Shown: in pieces, positions 18,922 through 27,079 of the stretch | Layout: the number at the start of each line of letters is the position of its first letter | Numbering within the stretch: position 1 is the stretch's first letter | Source: Litoreibacter janthinus | GTDB taxonomy: Bacteria > Pseudomonadota > Alphaproteobacteria > Rhodobacterales > Rhodobacteraceae | Length of the DNA: 64,000 nucleotides | Assembly: GCF_900111945.1 (NCBI RefSeq) | Contig: NZ_FOYO01000001.1 | Span: 3,355,751 to 3,419,750, forward strand | Reading direction: 5' to 3' | The notes under the pieces: generated by a model | What the model was told of the DNA's origin: nothing | The model's input: the letters and a program-made list of their open reading frames with translations, nothing else | Database searches by the model: none | Made by a program: the position numbers and the translations under genes

Positions 18922-19608
18922 TCAGGCCGATACGCGGCTGACGATTGCGCCAAGCTCTGACGAAATAGCACCGATATCGCCCATCGCGTCCACACGCACC
19001 AAAGCGCCCTGCCCGTCGTAATAATCGATCAGCGGCGCGGTTTGTGCATGGTATGCTTCCAATCGGGACGCCACGGTTTCGGCGTTGTCATCCGCACGGC
19101 GCACCATTTCGGTGGAGCCACACTTGTCACAGGTCTCCGCAACGGCTGGAGCTTTGAAGCTGTCGTGATACCCTTCACCGCAGCCTTTGCAGGTGAAGCG
19201 GCCGGCGATGCGCGTGACCATTTCGGCGTCGTCCACATCCAGCGAAATCGCTGCATTGATGCGCTGGCCGGTAGCCTCCAGCAGATCATCAAGTGCCTCT
19301 GCCTGCACCGTCGTGCGCGGGAAGCCATCTAGGATCACGCCTTTGGCGCAGTCAGGCTCTGCCAGACGGTCCTTTAGAATGGCCAGCACAATGTCGTCGC
19401 TGACCAGCCCACCGGCTTCCATGACACTTTTGGCTTGCTTGCCCGCGTCAGTTCCTGCGGCCACGGCAGCGCGCAGCAGGTCACCCGTCGACAGCTGCAC
19501 AAGCCCGAAACCTTCTTCCAGCATACGCGCTTGGGTGCCCTTGCCCGCACCCGGAGGCCCGAGCAAGATCAGAACAGGCGAGGTCACGGCGGTCTTGGTT
19601 CCGTCCAT
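18922..19608 (-). CDS. adk: Adenylate kinase (zinc-lid type)
   Basis: Cytosolic enzyme interconverting ATP + AMP and 2 ADP. 228 residues: Walker A GPPGAGKGT at 17-25, AMP-site TGDLLRAAV, DGFPRT, and a long lid with four cysteines (CKGC...CDKC) typical of zinc-binding lids. The N-terminus is about 10 residues longer than usual. Its ATG shares one base with the acs stop (TAATG), so it is translationally coupled to acs; AMP made by Acs is a substrate of Adk, which makes the pairing functionally sensible. Confidence 0.96.
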   Translation of the reverse strand: MDGTKTAVTSPVLILLGPPGAGKGTQARMLEEGFGLVQLSTGDLLRAAVAAGTDAGKQAKSVMEAGGLVSDDIVLAILKDRLAEPDCAKGVILDGFPRTTVQAEALDDLLEATGQRINAAISLDVDDAEMVTRIAGRFTCKGCGEGYHDSFKAPAVAETCDKCGSTEMVRRADDNAETVASRLEAYHAQTAPLIDYYDGQGALVRVDAMGDIGAISSELGAIVSRVSA

Positions 19609-21575
19609 TACGCGTCCTTTCGGTTCATGCGGTTGGCAATAAGGTCATCCACCACGGCGGGTTCTGCCAAAGTGGAGGTGTCGCCCAACGCACCAAAATC
19701 ATCCTCTGCGATCTTGCGCAAAATGCGGCGCATGATCTTGCCCGAACGTGTCTTCGGCAGGCCCGGTGACCACTGAATCAGATCCGGCTTGGCAATCGGG
19801 CCAATCTCGGTACGAACCCATTTCTCCAGCTCTTTGCGCAACTCCTCGGTTGCCTCCACGCCGTTCATCAAGGTCACGTAGGCATAGATGCCTTGGCCTT
19901 TGATGTCATGCGGGTAGCCCACCACGGCGGCCTCGGCCACTTGAGCATGCGCCACAAGCGCGCTTTCGACTTCGGCGGTCCCCATGCGGTGACCGGAGAC
20001 GTTGATCACGTCATCCACGCGGCCAGTAATCCAGTAGTCGCCGTCTGCATCGCGCTTACAACCGTCACCGGTGAAGTAGTAGCCGGGGTAGTCGCTGAAA
20101 TAGGTCTTCTCGAACCGCTCATGATCGCCCCAAACGGTGCGCATCTGGCCTGGCCACGAGTTGGCAATCACTAGCACTCCGTCCACGTCATTGCCCTCGA
20201 TCACTTCAGCCGATTGCGGATCCAGCACAAGCGGCTTGATCCCGAAGAACGGCTGCTGTGCAGAGCCCGGTTTCAGGTTGGTCGCACCTGGCAGAGGGGT
20301 CATCAGGTGGCCACCGGTCTCGGTTTGCCACCACGTATCGACGATCGGGACTTTGCCTTTGCCGATAACGTTATAGTACCAAGTCCACGCCTCTGGATTG
20401 ATCGGCTCGCCCACGGTGCCCAGCACTTTCAAGTCGCTCAGGTCATATTTTTCAACAAAGCTGTCGCCCTGCCCCATCAACGCGCGAAGTGCGGTCGGCG
20501 CGGTGTAGAACTGGTTAACCTTGTGCTTCTCGCACACTTCCCAGAACCGTCCGGCATCGGGGAAGGTTGGCACGCCCTCAAACATGATGGTCGTCGCACC
20601 GTTGGCCAACGGGCCATAGACGATGTAGCTGTGGCCCGTGACCCAGCCCACATCTGCGGTGCACCAGAAGATGTCGCCTTCGTGGTAATCGAAAACGATT
20701 TCTTGCGTCATTGCCGCGTAGGTCAGATAGCCACCAGAGGTGTGAACAACACCCTTTGGTTGGCCGGTAGAGCCCGACGTATACAGGATGAACAACGGGT
20801 CCTCGGCGTTCATCTCGGCAGGGTGGGACGAGTCATCCGCCTCCATCGCCATCTCGTTGTAGTCGTAATCGCGGTCGGTCCACGTGGTCTGGCCACCGGT
20901 GCGCTTTACGACGAGACATTTCACGCTGTCTTTGCAGTGCAGCAGCGCTTGGTCGGTGTTCGATTTCAGCGCAGTCTTGCGGCCGCCACGCGGGGCCTCG
21001 TCAGCGGTAATCACAACCTTGGCGTCACAGCCATTAATCCGTGCCCCCAATGCATCCGGCGAGAAGCCCGCGAACACGATGGAGTGGATCGCACCAATGC
21101 GGGCGCAGGCCAGCATGGCGTAAGCGGCCTCAGGGATCATCGGCAGGTAAATTACAACGCGGTCGCCTTTGCGAACGCCAAGACTTTCCAGCACGTTGGC
21201 CATTTTGCAGACCGACTTGTGCAGCTGCTTATAGGTGATGTGCTTGGCGTCGTCCTTCGGATCATCCGGCTCCCAGATAATCGCGGTCTGGTCACCGCGC
21301 GTTGCCAGATGGCGGTCGATGCAATTGGCAGCAACGTTCAGTGTGCCGTCCGCAAACCAGTTGATGTGGACATTGCCGAGGGTGAAATCGACATCGGAGA
21401 CTTTGGTGAACGGCTTGATCCAGTCCAGTCGCTTGCCCTGCTCTGCCCAGAAGGCATCCGGGTCAGCCATCGAGGCCGCATACATTTTTTCGTAGCCTGC
21501 CGCATCCACGTGGGCTTTCTTAGCGAAGGCCGGGTCTGGGGCATAAGTCGTATCTGGATTGGATGGGGTCGTCAT
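19608..21575 (-). CDS. acs: Acetyl-CoA synthetase (AMP-forming)
   Basis: Converts acetate, ATP and CoA to acetyl-CoA, AMP and PPi. 655 residues from [18 protein letters not shown]-superfamily motifs include the P-loop [48 protein letters not shown], and the C-terminal acetylation-site lysine in [17 protein letters not shown] precedes the ATG. The operon acs-adk shares a one-base stop/start. Two identical AT-rich boxes lie upstream (see separate entry), suggesting carbon-source control. Confidence 0.97.
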   Translation of the reverse strand: MTTPSNPDTTYAPDPAFAKKAHVDAAGYEKMYAASMADPDAFWAEQGKRLDWIKPFTKVSDVDFTLGNVHINWFADGTLNVAANCIDRHLATRGDQTAIIWEPDDPKDDAKHITYKQLHKSVCKMANVLESLGVRKGDRVVIYLPMIPEAAYAMLACARIGAIHSIVFAGFSPDALGARINGCDAKVVITADEAPRGGRKTALKSNTDQALLHCKDSVKCLVVKRTGGQTTWTDRDYDYNEMAMEADDSSHPAEMNAEDPLFILYTSGSTGQPKGVVHTSGGYLTYAAMTQEIVFDYHEGDIFWCTADVGWVTGHSYIVYGPLANGATTIMFEGVPTFPDAGRFWEVCEKHKVNQFYTAPTALRALMGQGDSFVEKYDLSDLKVLGTVGEPINPEAWTWYYNVIGKGKVPIVDTWWQTETGGHLMTPLPGATNLKPGSAQQPFFGIKPLVLDPQSAEVIEGNDVDGVLVIANSWPGQMRTVWGDHERFEKTYFSDYPGYYFTGDGCKRDADGDYWITGRVDDVINVSGHRMGTAEVESALVAHAQVAEAAVVGYPHDIKGQGIYAYVTLMNGVEATEELRKELEKWVRTEIGPIAKPDLIQWSPGLPKTRSGKIMRRILRKIAEDDFGALGDTSTLAEPAVVDDLIANRMNRKDA

Positions 21576-21719
21576 GGGTGTCCTCCGCAAACTCTGTGCA
21601 GGGAGCTTGACGCAACGGCATCCATGCCACGCGTCCAATCACTTAAGATATCACTCCCTCACCGCTGCTTATAGCACGCAGATTTTATAATTGCCGCCAA
21701 GCAACGGGTATTGAAAGAT

Positions 21720-21785
21720 AATTTTGTAAATTTGTTTTTCTCAGCCACCGGCAGGCAGTGAAGAAAGCAGTAAATTTTGTAAATT
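21720..21785 (-). promoter_or_regulatory. Paired AATTTTGTAAATT boxes in the acs upstream region
   Basis: AATTTTGTAAATT occurs at 21720-21732 and again at 21773-21785, 53 bp apart (about five helical turns), in the 380-bp gap (21576-21955) between hss and acs. They look like operator sites for an acs regulator; the TTTGTAAA core resembles the TTTGCAAA-type boxes of RamB/ScfR-family regulators of acyl-CoA metabolism (inference). The rest of the gap shows no convincing gene. Confidence 0.4.
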
Positions 21786-21955
21786 ATGTGCCGCCTCATA
21801 CAGTTGCCGCAGCGCGGCGGAGGGGGCAGGCGCACGCCGAAAAAGGCGATTCCCAGCCGTGCCAGCAATCATATCAGACCAACGTCGCGCGGCAGGTTGG
21901 CGCAGGCTGCCCTTGCGGCAGTCAGGCCACCCGAAAAACGGACGGCCTGCGATTC

Positions 21956-23371
21956 TCAACTCGCAAGCACGTTGCGGAATTGCCAAGGGTCGCTCTCGTC
22001 GATGTCTTCAGGAAAATGCTGCCACCGGTCCTGCAACGGCGTCCAGTCGGTGTAATGCGCCTCAACAGGTCCCAGATAAGGACGCTGCACCTCAAGGCAC
22101 CGCGCATGATCCATCTCGTCTGTTTCGACAATACCGGCATTCGGGTTCTCAAGCGCCCAAACCATCCCAGCCAGAACGGCCGACGTTACCTGCAATCCCG
22201 TGGCATTCTGATACGGCGCAAGCTTGCGGGTCTCGGCATTGGATAGGCGCGAGCCGAACCAAAGCGCGTTCTTTTCGTGCCCGTACAGCAGCACGCCCAA
22301 CTCATCGATACCCTCTACGATTTCGTCCACATCGAGAATTTCATGCTCCACCTGCTGGCGACCAGAGCCGAACATCTCGTGTAGCGACAGCACCGCATCG
22401 TCACACGGGTGGTAGGCGTAATGGCAGGTCGGGCGGTATTCAGGCGCACCCGCCGAACCAACGGTGTAGTAGTCCGAAATCGACACCGCCTCGTTATGGG
22501 TCACGAGATAGCCGAACTGCGGGCCGGGTGTCGGACACCATGTGTGCACGCGGGTAATTGCGCCCGGGCGCTCCAGCCAGATTGCCGACTGGCAGCCAAC
22601 GTCGTAACGATGTGCGTTCTCTGGGAACCAAGTCTCATGGGTGCCCCAACCCAACTCGGCGGGCTGGAAGCCTTCGGCGATGAATCCCTCTACGGACCAT
22701 GTGTTCACAAATACGTTGCGCGGACGGGGCAGACGACGTGCCTGCGTGTCGCGCTCGGCAATATGCACGCCTTTGACCCCGAGCCCCTGCATCAGCTTGC
22801 CCCAACCGTCGCGGCTGGTGGGCGCGGTTGCATCGGCGCCGGTGTCCTTGGCCAAGGTCAGCAGTGCCTCTTTGACAAACCAGCTGACCATGCCCGGATT
22901 GGCCCCGCAGCACGACACCGCTGTGGAGCCGCCGGGGTTCGCCGCCTTTTCGTCACGCACTTTCTGGCGAAGCGCGTAATTCGTCCGGTCCGCGTTGCTT
23001 TCCGTCTCGAAATAGAACCCGTCCCACGGCTCCACCACGGTGTCTATATACGGCACCTCCATCTCGCGGCAGAACTTCATCAGATCCAGCGAGGACGTGT
23101 CCACCGATAGGTTCACCACAAAGCCTTTGCCCTGCTCCAGCAAACCGCCCAGCAGGTCGCGGTAGTTGTCGCGGGTCACGGACTCAGACACGAAGCGGAT
23201 ATTGTGTTGCTTGAGGAAGTTGTGATTGTCCGAATTCGGCTCGATCACCACAAACTTGTCGGCGTCATACTCGAAATGCCGCTCAATCAAAGGCCAAGTG
23301 CCTCTGCCGATAGAGCCGAAGCCGATCATCACGATGGGGCCGTCGATGCGACCATACACAGGATAAGTCAT
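21956..23371 (-). CDS. hss: Homospermidine synthase
   Basis: NAD-dependent enzyme forming sym-homospermidine from putrescine, the usual long polyamine of many alphaproteobacteria. 471 residues from MTYPVYGRIDGPIVMIGFG, with a Rossmann-type GFGSIGRG near the N-terminus, then VVEPWDGFYFE, SCCGANPGMVSWF, GWGTHETWFPENA and a saccharopine-dehydrogenase-like fold. GGAGGAAGAT precedes the ATG at 23371. The gene is 66 nt downstream of rpsD, separated from it by a strong terminator, so it probably has its own promoter or relies on read-through. Confidence 0.93.
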   Translation of the reverse strand: MTYPVYGRIDGPIVMIGFGSIGRGTWPLIERHFEYDADKFVVIEPNSDNHNFLKQHNIRFVSESVTRDNYRDLLGGLLEQGKGFVVNLSVDTSSLDLMKFCREMEVPYIDTVVEPWDGFYFETESNADRTNYALRQKVRDEKAANPGGSTAVSCCGANPGMVSWFVKEALLTLAKDTGADATAPTSRDGWGKLMQGLGVKGVHIAERDTQARRLPRPRNVFVNTWSVEGFIAEGFQPAELGWGTHETWFPENAHRYDVGCQSAIWLERPGAITRVHTWCPTPGPQFGYLVTHNEAVSISDYYTVGSAGAPEYRPTCHYAYHPCDDAVLSLHEMFGSGRQQVEHEILDVDEIVEGIDELGVLLYGHEKNALWFGSRLSNAETRKLAPYQNATGLQVTSAVLAGMVWALENPNAGIVETDEMDHARCLEVQRPYLGPVEAHYTDWTPLQDRWQHFPEDIDESDPWQFRNVLAS

Positions 23372-23390
23372 TATCTTCCTCCAAAGCAAA

Positions 23391-23414
23391 AAGGCCGCCC
23401 CGAGGGGCGGCCTT
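23391..23414 (-). terminator. Rho-independent terminator of rpsD
   Basis: Perfect 10-bp stem AAGGCCGCCC / GGGCGGCCTT with a 4-nt loop. On the minus strand it is followed by a run of five T. It sits 24 nt past the rpsD stop and overlaps the hss leader. Confidence 0.9.
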
Positions 23415-23437
23415 TGGGACTGAATGGCACGAGAACC

Positions 23438-24058
23438 TTAGTTCTGAGCGTAATATTCGATCACGAGGTTAGGTTCCATCATGACTGGGTAAGGCACGTC
23501 GCCCAGACCCGGAGTGCGCACGAAGGTCGCGATCATTTTGGAGTGGTCAACCTCAAGGTAGTCAGGAACGTCGCGCTCTGGCAGTTGCGATGCTTCGATC
23601 ACCAGCGCCATTTGCTTGGACTTCTGACGAACTTCGATCACGTCGCCTTCTTTCACACGGTAGGAAGGGATGTTCACACGTTGGCCGTTCACGGTCACGT
23701 GGCCGTGGTTGACGAACTGACGGGCCGCGAAAACGGTCGGCACGAACTTGGCGCGGTAAACAACTGCGTCCAGACGACGCTCCAGCAGGCCGATCAGGTT
23801 TTCACCGGTGTCGCCTTTAACACGAGCAGCTTCAACGTAAGTGCGCTTGAACTGTTTCTCGGTCAGGTCGCCGTAGTAGCCATTCAACTTCTGCTTGGCG
23901 CGCAGCTGCAGACCGAAGTCCGACAGTTTGCCCTTGCGGCGCTGACCGTGCTGGCCGGGGCCATATTCACGGCGGTTAACTGGGGATTTTGGACGACCCC
24001 AGATGTTTTCGCCCATCCGGCGGTCAATTTTGTATTTGGCAGCGGTACGTTTAGTCAT
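23438..24058 (-). CDS. rpsD: 30S ribosomal protein S4
   Basis: Primary 16S rRNA-binding protein of the small subunit. 206 residues from [20 protein letters not shown]; contains [16 protein letters not shown], the [12 protein letters not shown] stretch and the S4 RNA-binding motif with [17 protein letters not shown] lies upstream of the ATG at 24058. The longer open frame to 24130 adds 24 non-family residues. It stands alone here rather than in the alpha operon, as is common in Rhodobacterales. Confidence 0.98.
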   Translation of the reverse strand: MTKRTAAKYKIDRRMGENIWGRPKSPVNRREYGPGQHGQRRKGKLSDFGLQLRAKQKLNGYYGDLTEKQFKRTYVEAARVKGDTGENLIGLLERRLDAVVYRAKFVPTVFAARQFVNHGHVTVNGQRVNIPSYRVKEGDVIEVRQKSKQMALVIEASQLPERDVPDYLEVDHSKMIATFVRTPGLGDVPYPVMMEPNLVIEYYAQN

Positions 24059-24167
24059 ACGCTGATCTCCTCTTTCAGGTTCTAAGAGGGCGTTGTCCTC
24101 TCTGCGGATTTTGCCGCAGCGACAGGGCATCCTCTTGCGAGGGCCACCAACACCAATGAAATCGCGC

Positions 24168-24766
24168 TTATAGACGGCTTATATAGGGAGTCAATCGGCT
24201 TCTAGCAGGTTGCCGAAACGGAGTGCATCTCGCGCCGAGGCGTGGCGCGGCAGACACCTGAAACGCGCGCCTAGCCAAGTGGCGCGGAGCACCTTCAATC
24301 GAATCCACGGGGCGTGCATGGCCAATTTTCATGTTCCAAACGATGGGATTGGGATGTTTGGCGTCACCAACATCTATCTCTAGCGTGCCATCTGTCGCTT
24401 GCGGCGGCGCCCAGTGCTCCAATCGCCCTGTGCTGTCGGTTTTTCCTTCGAAGACCTGACGACCAACTGTCAACGTGTAAGGCCTGTCGCTGATGGGTTT
24501 AGCTTCGGGTGAAACAACGGTGAATGCGATCCGCGCCGGAACGCCTCTGCGGCGAAACACATGTCGCTTGCCGGTCTCGCAGGCAACATGTTTGGCCCTC
24601 AACTCCGGATTTCAACGTCGAGGTTTGGCATAAGTGTTTCCGCACTTTTGCATTTCTCCCGCAATTCTGAGTTTGCGGGGTGATCCCAAATAGTCTGCCA
24701 AAAATGCCCAAATCTTTCGCCCAAGGAGGCGGCCCAGTCACCCGGAGAGAGCTTATATTTCGTCAT
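24168..24766 (-). pseudogene. Broken LysM / Ig-like / peptidoglycan-binding protein, T6SS-cargo type
   Basis: Starting at an ATG at 24766 with AAGGTGA upstream, the frame reads MTKYKLSPGDWAASLGERFG, then HFWQTIWDHPANSEL, a LysM-like start of proteins found beside T6SS VgrG genes. It ends at a TGA at 24599-24601 in EIRS. One missing C in the CC run at 24606-24608 would restore EIPELRAKHV and continue into KRHVFRRRGVPARI, an Ig-like module (RPYTLTVGRQVFEGKTDSTG) and KIGHARPVDSIEG. A second shift near 24292 is likely: restored, it gives a region like GVLRATWLGARF, resembling a peptidoglycan-binding domain, and stops at about 24191, total about 192 residues. Both shifts could be assembly errors; otherwise the gene is dead. 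Confidence 0.6.
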
Positions 24767-24782
24767 TTAAATTCACCTTAAG

Positions 24783-24935
24783 CTAAGCGGGTGAAGCCGC
24801 GTTGATCAAATAGTGCGGCGGAACCTGGATCGAGTTACTTGCGACGTGAAACCCAACCATCTCTAGGCTATTTGCCGTAATGCTGTGCCGCTCAAATAAT
24901 CGGCACTCAAGCCGGTCTTCAAAAATACCACTGGG
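24783..24935 (-). pseudogene. Tail of an unidentified gene in the cargo patch
   Basis: An open frame of 50 codons after a TGA, ended by TAG at 24783, reads as protein (IFEDRLECRLFERHSITANS, then MVGFHVASNSIQVPPHYLIN). Its stop is 17 nt before the LysM-type gene, the spacing of an operon mate. No start is present upstream, so it looks like the 3' end of a gene whose 5' part is gone or frameshifted in 24936-25069. Family not identified. The rest of the gap 24936-25069 shows no gene. Confidence 0.35.
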
Positions 24936-25069
24936 TCATCAGAGTTTAAGAGCTGTGTTAAGTAAAGTAAGGGACAGCTGCCCCAAGACGCTTTCGATGC
25001 GAGGTCGAGAAACGGGAATAATCTGCTGAGCTGGTAGAAAATGACGGGTCGAAGCGAGCTGAAAGTAGG

Positions 25070-25807
25070 CTACACGACCTCCCACGCATCTTTATCCAGC
25101 TCAGGAAAATTAACCTGATAGTTTCCCGGCATCAGTTTTTCGTGGCGCGCAAGCCCATCACTATCGAGTGTGCCGCGTATCACTATATGCTTGCCGGGGC
25201 CGGACAGGACGTAATTCGCATTGGCAATGGGCATGTCATCTTCGCCGATCAACTGTATTTCGATCCAAGTCCGCTTCGCATCAGCAATATCTTCAGGGAC
25301 AAGAACGGGTATATCCGCCATGATCTGATCGGGGCGTCGCCGCTGTCGCACTATGCGAGGCGGCTCCCTTCTCTGCCGTGGCTTCGCCTCGACAAATGCC
25401 GAGAAATCACCGCCAGAGCTCACCCGTTCCGCCATATCGCGCGGTTCGAAATCATACAAAATGATCCGGCGGGCATATATCAGCCCAGACAACACTCTAA
25501 GGACTTGCTGGTCATCCAGCTGATAGAGTGGAGAGCAATAGCTTTCAGCATGCAGAACCTTGCGAAACACTTGCATATTCCGGCCTTGATTTTTAGCACT
25601 TCGCAAAAACCTTAGGGCATCCACCTTGTCCGAGAACGGAAACGCTTCTGTATTTTCTGGAAGCTCTGTCTTTCTGGAGATAGAAATCTTCCTCCCGAAA
25701 AAACTATTTTTTGCATGGGCAAACTCCAAAAAGCGGAAGCCATATAAAATGTTCGTAAAATCATGGACAGTGGAAAGGATGGTATTGGGAAGGTTGAGTT
25801 CTGGCAA
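25070..25807 (-). CDS. Protein ending in a T6SS-cargo-type Ig-like module, 5' end uncertain
   Basis: 245 codons read from a TTG at 25807. About 100 unclassified residues come first, then DQQVLRVLSGLIYARRIILY, a basic Pro/Arg-rich linker, and a C-terminal module of about 65 residues with TWIEIQLIGEDDMPIANANY, GTLDSDGLARHE and YQVNFPELDKDAW. That module is the one found in proteins encoded next to VgrG and LysM cargo genes, so the product is probably a secretion-linked accessory or effector carrier (inference from family knowledge). No ATG is in frame; GGAGG is 17 nt from the TTG, and the frame runs open only to a TAG at about 25868. The gene may be 5'-truncated. Codon use is AT-richer than neighbours. 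Confidence 0.55.
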   Translation of the reverse strand: MPELNLPNTILSTVHDFTNILYGFRFLEFAHAKNSFFGRKISISRKTELPENTEAFPFSDKVDALRFLRSAKNQGRNMQVFRKVLHAESYCSPLYQLDDQQVLRVLSGLIYARRIILYDFEPRDMAERVSSGGDFSAFVEAKPRQRREPPRIVRQRRRPDQIMADIPVLVPEDIADAKRTWIEIQLIGEDDMPIANANYVLSGPGKHIVIRGTLDSDGLARHEKLMPGNYQVNFPELDKDAWEVV

Positions 25808-26215
25808 ATCATTGTTTGAAAATTCACCTCCAAGTCGTGATTGCCACGGTGAAGAACCCTATCAGCCCCCTGCCCGCCCTAAGCATTCCCAAAACTCTAA
25901 GAGGCTTTGGTGCTGTGATATTCATGAAGCCATAATTTTAGAGGGCCAGAAAATACGCTCCTCTGCCAATCGCTCATGGAGTCTTTTTGAGCCAAGAAAG
26001 GACCTTGCAATTAACTACCACTTCGACTGCAAAGCACCCAAGTAAGCCCCCTGTTTGAATACAGCCCAGCACACTCGACTGCGGACGGCGGTTTCGAAAG
26101 TCGTCAGCAATTTACGGCCTTGGGCAAGGCAGGTGCAGAATAATCCACTGCGCCCGTTGATTTCCCCCTGCATCATGGTGCAAACCCCTTGCAGCTATAA
26201 GTCAGGGGACGGCAT
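25808..26215. other. Intergenic interval between the cargo patch and trpA
   Basis: About 400 bases without a supported gene. A minus-strand frame near 25866-25985 shows MSDWQRSVFSGPLKLWLHE and stops in TAG, perhaps another eroded gene start. A plus-strand open frame across 25626-26045 has unnatural composition and overlaps the cargo gene. The trpA promoter probably lies in the last 100 bases, which include TATAAG at 26196-26201. Confidence 0.5.
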
Positions 26216-27007
26216 ATGACACGCATCGACGACACATTCGCGCGGCTGAAGGCCGAGGGCAAAAAAGCTTTCGTGACCTATGTAATGGCGGGCGATCCCG
26301 ATGAGGCTCGGGCGCTTGAGATCGTCAAAGGCTTGCCCGCTGCAGGCGTCGACATTATCGAGCTTGGGATGCCATTTACCGACCCGATGGCAGATGGTGA
26401 GACCATTCAGCTTGCAGGCCAGCGCGCCCTCGAAGCAGGCATGACGTTGGAAAAGTTCCTGCAATTCGTGCGCGATTTCCGCGCGGGCGATGACACCACT
26501 CCGATTGTTATGATGGGATACTACAACCCGATCTATTCGCGCGGTGTGGAGCGTTTTCTGAAAGAGGCCAAGGACGTTGGCATCGACGGGATGATTATCG
26601 TCGACCTGCCACCAGAAGAAGACGAAGAGCTGTGCATCCCCGCTCAAGCGGCGGGCATGAATTTCATCCGCCTCGCCACGCCCACGACAGACGCCAAGCG
26701 CCTGCCTAAGGTGCTGCAGAATACCTCCGGCTTCGTCTACTACGTCTCAATCACTGGCATCACCGGCGCGGCCGAGGCCAGTGCCTCCGATGTCGCCCCA
26801 GAGGTCGCGCGGATCAAGGAAAGCACGGACTTGCCCATCATCGTGGGCTTCGGCGTTAAAACACCGGCAACTGCGCAGGCCGTCGCCGGCGTGGCGGACG
26901 GAACTGTGGTTGGCTCCGCCATCGTGCAAAAGATTGCAAACGGCGAAAGCACGGCTGACGTTCTGGCATTTGTGAAGTCACTCGCCGACGGCGCGCATCG
27001 GGCCTAA
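26216..27007 (+). CDS. trpA: Tryptophan synthase alpha chain
   Basis: Cleaves indole-3-glycerol phosphate to indole, passed to TrpB. 263 residues, TIM barrel: catalytic glutamate in [37 protein letters not shown] with the second catalytic aspartate, [11 protein letters not shown] and phosphate-binding [16 protein letters not shown]. trpB is not adjacent in this window; trpA is alone, with the cargo patch upstream and a strong palindrome downstream. Full family length. Confidence 0.97.
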   Translation: MTRIDDTFARLKAEGKKAFVTYVMAGDPDEARALEIVKGLPAAGVDIIELGMPFTDPMADGETIQLAGQRALEAGMTLEKFLQFVRDFRAGDDTTPIVMMGYYNPIYSRGVERFLKEAKDVGIDGMIIVDLPPEEDEELCIPAQAAGMNFIRLATPTTDAKRLPKVLQNTSGFVYYVSITGITGAAEASASDVAPEVARIKESTDLPIIVGFGVKTPATAQAVAGVADGTVVGSAIVQKIANGESTADVLAFVKSLADGAHRA

Positions 27008-27026
27008 ATCGCCGCATTGACTCGAA

Positions 27027-27067
27027 ACCGTCCAAATTGGTAACAAGACCTAACCAATTTGGACGGT
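27027..27067 (+). promoter_or_regulatory. 15-bp perfect inverted repeat between trpA and the lldD-type gene
   Basis: ACCGTCCAAATTGGT (27027-27041) is mirrored exactly by ACCAATTTGGACGGT (27053-27067) around an 11-nt centre. It ends next to the AAGGG ribosome-binding site of the following gene. There is no T-run after it, so it is not a typical terminator. The AATTGGT...ACCAATT core resembles operator halves of GntR-type LldR regulators (inference). It may also act as an RNA hairpin that masks the next gene's start. Confidence 0.6.
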
Positions 27068-27079
27068 AAGGGCTGTGAA

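Noticed and set aside
20214..21674. 486-codon open frame on the plus strand antisense to acs
   Set aside because: Its sequence is the complement of a clear acetyl-CoA synthetase and lacks any protein family pattern; it is a GC-rich shadow frame.
21659..21868. 69-codon minus-strand open frame upstream of acs
   Set aside because: Sits across the paired AT-rich boxes and has no start signal or domain.
25626..26045. 139-codon plus-strand open frame in the cargo patch
   Set aside because: Overlaps the minus-strand gene with a recognisable C-terminal module; no ribosome-binding site or protein pattern.
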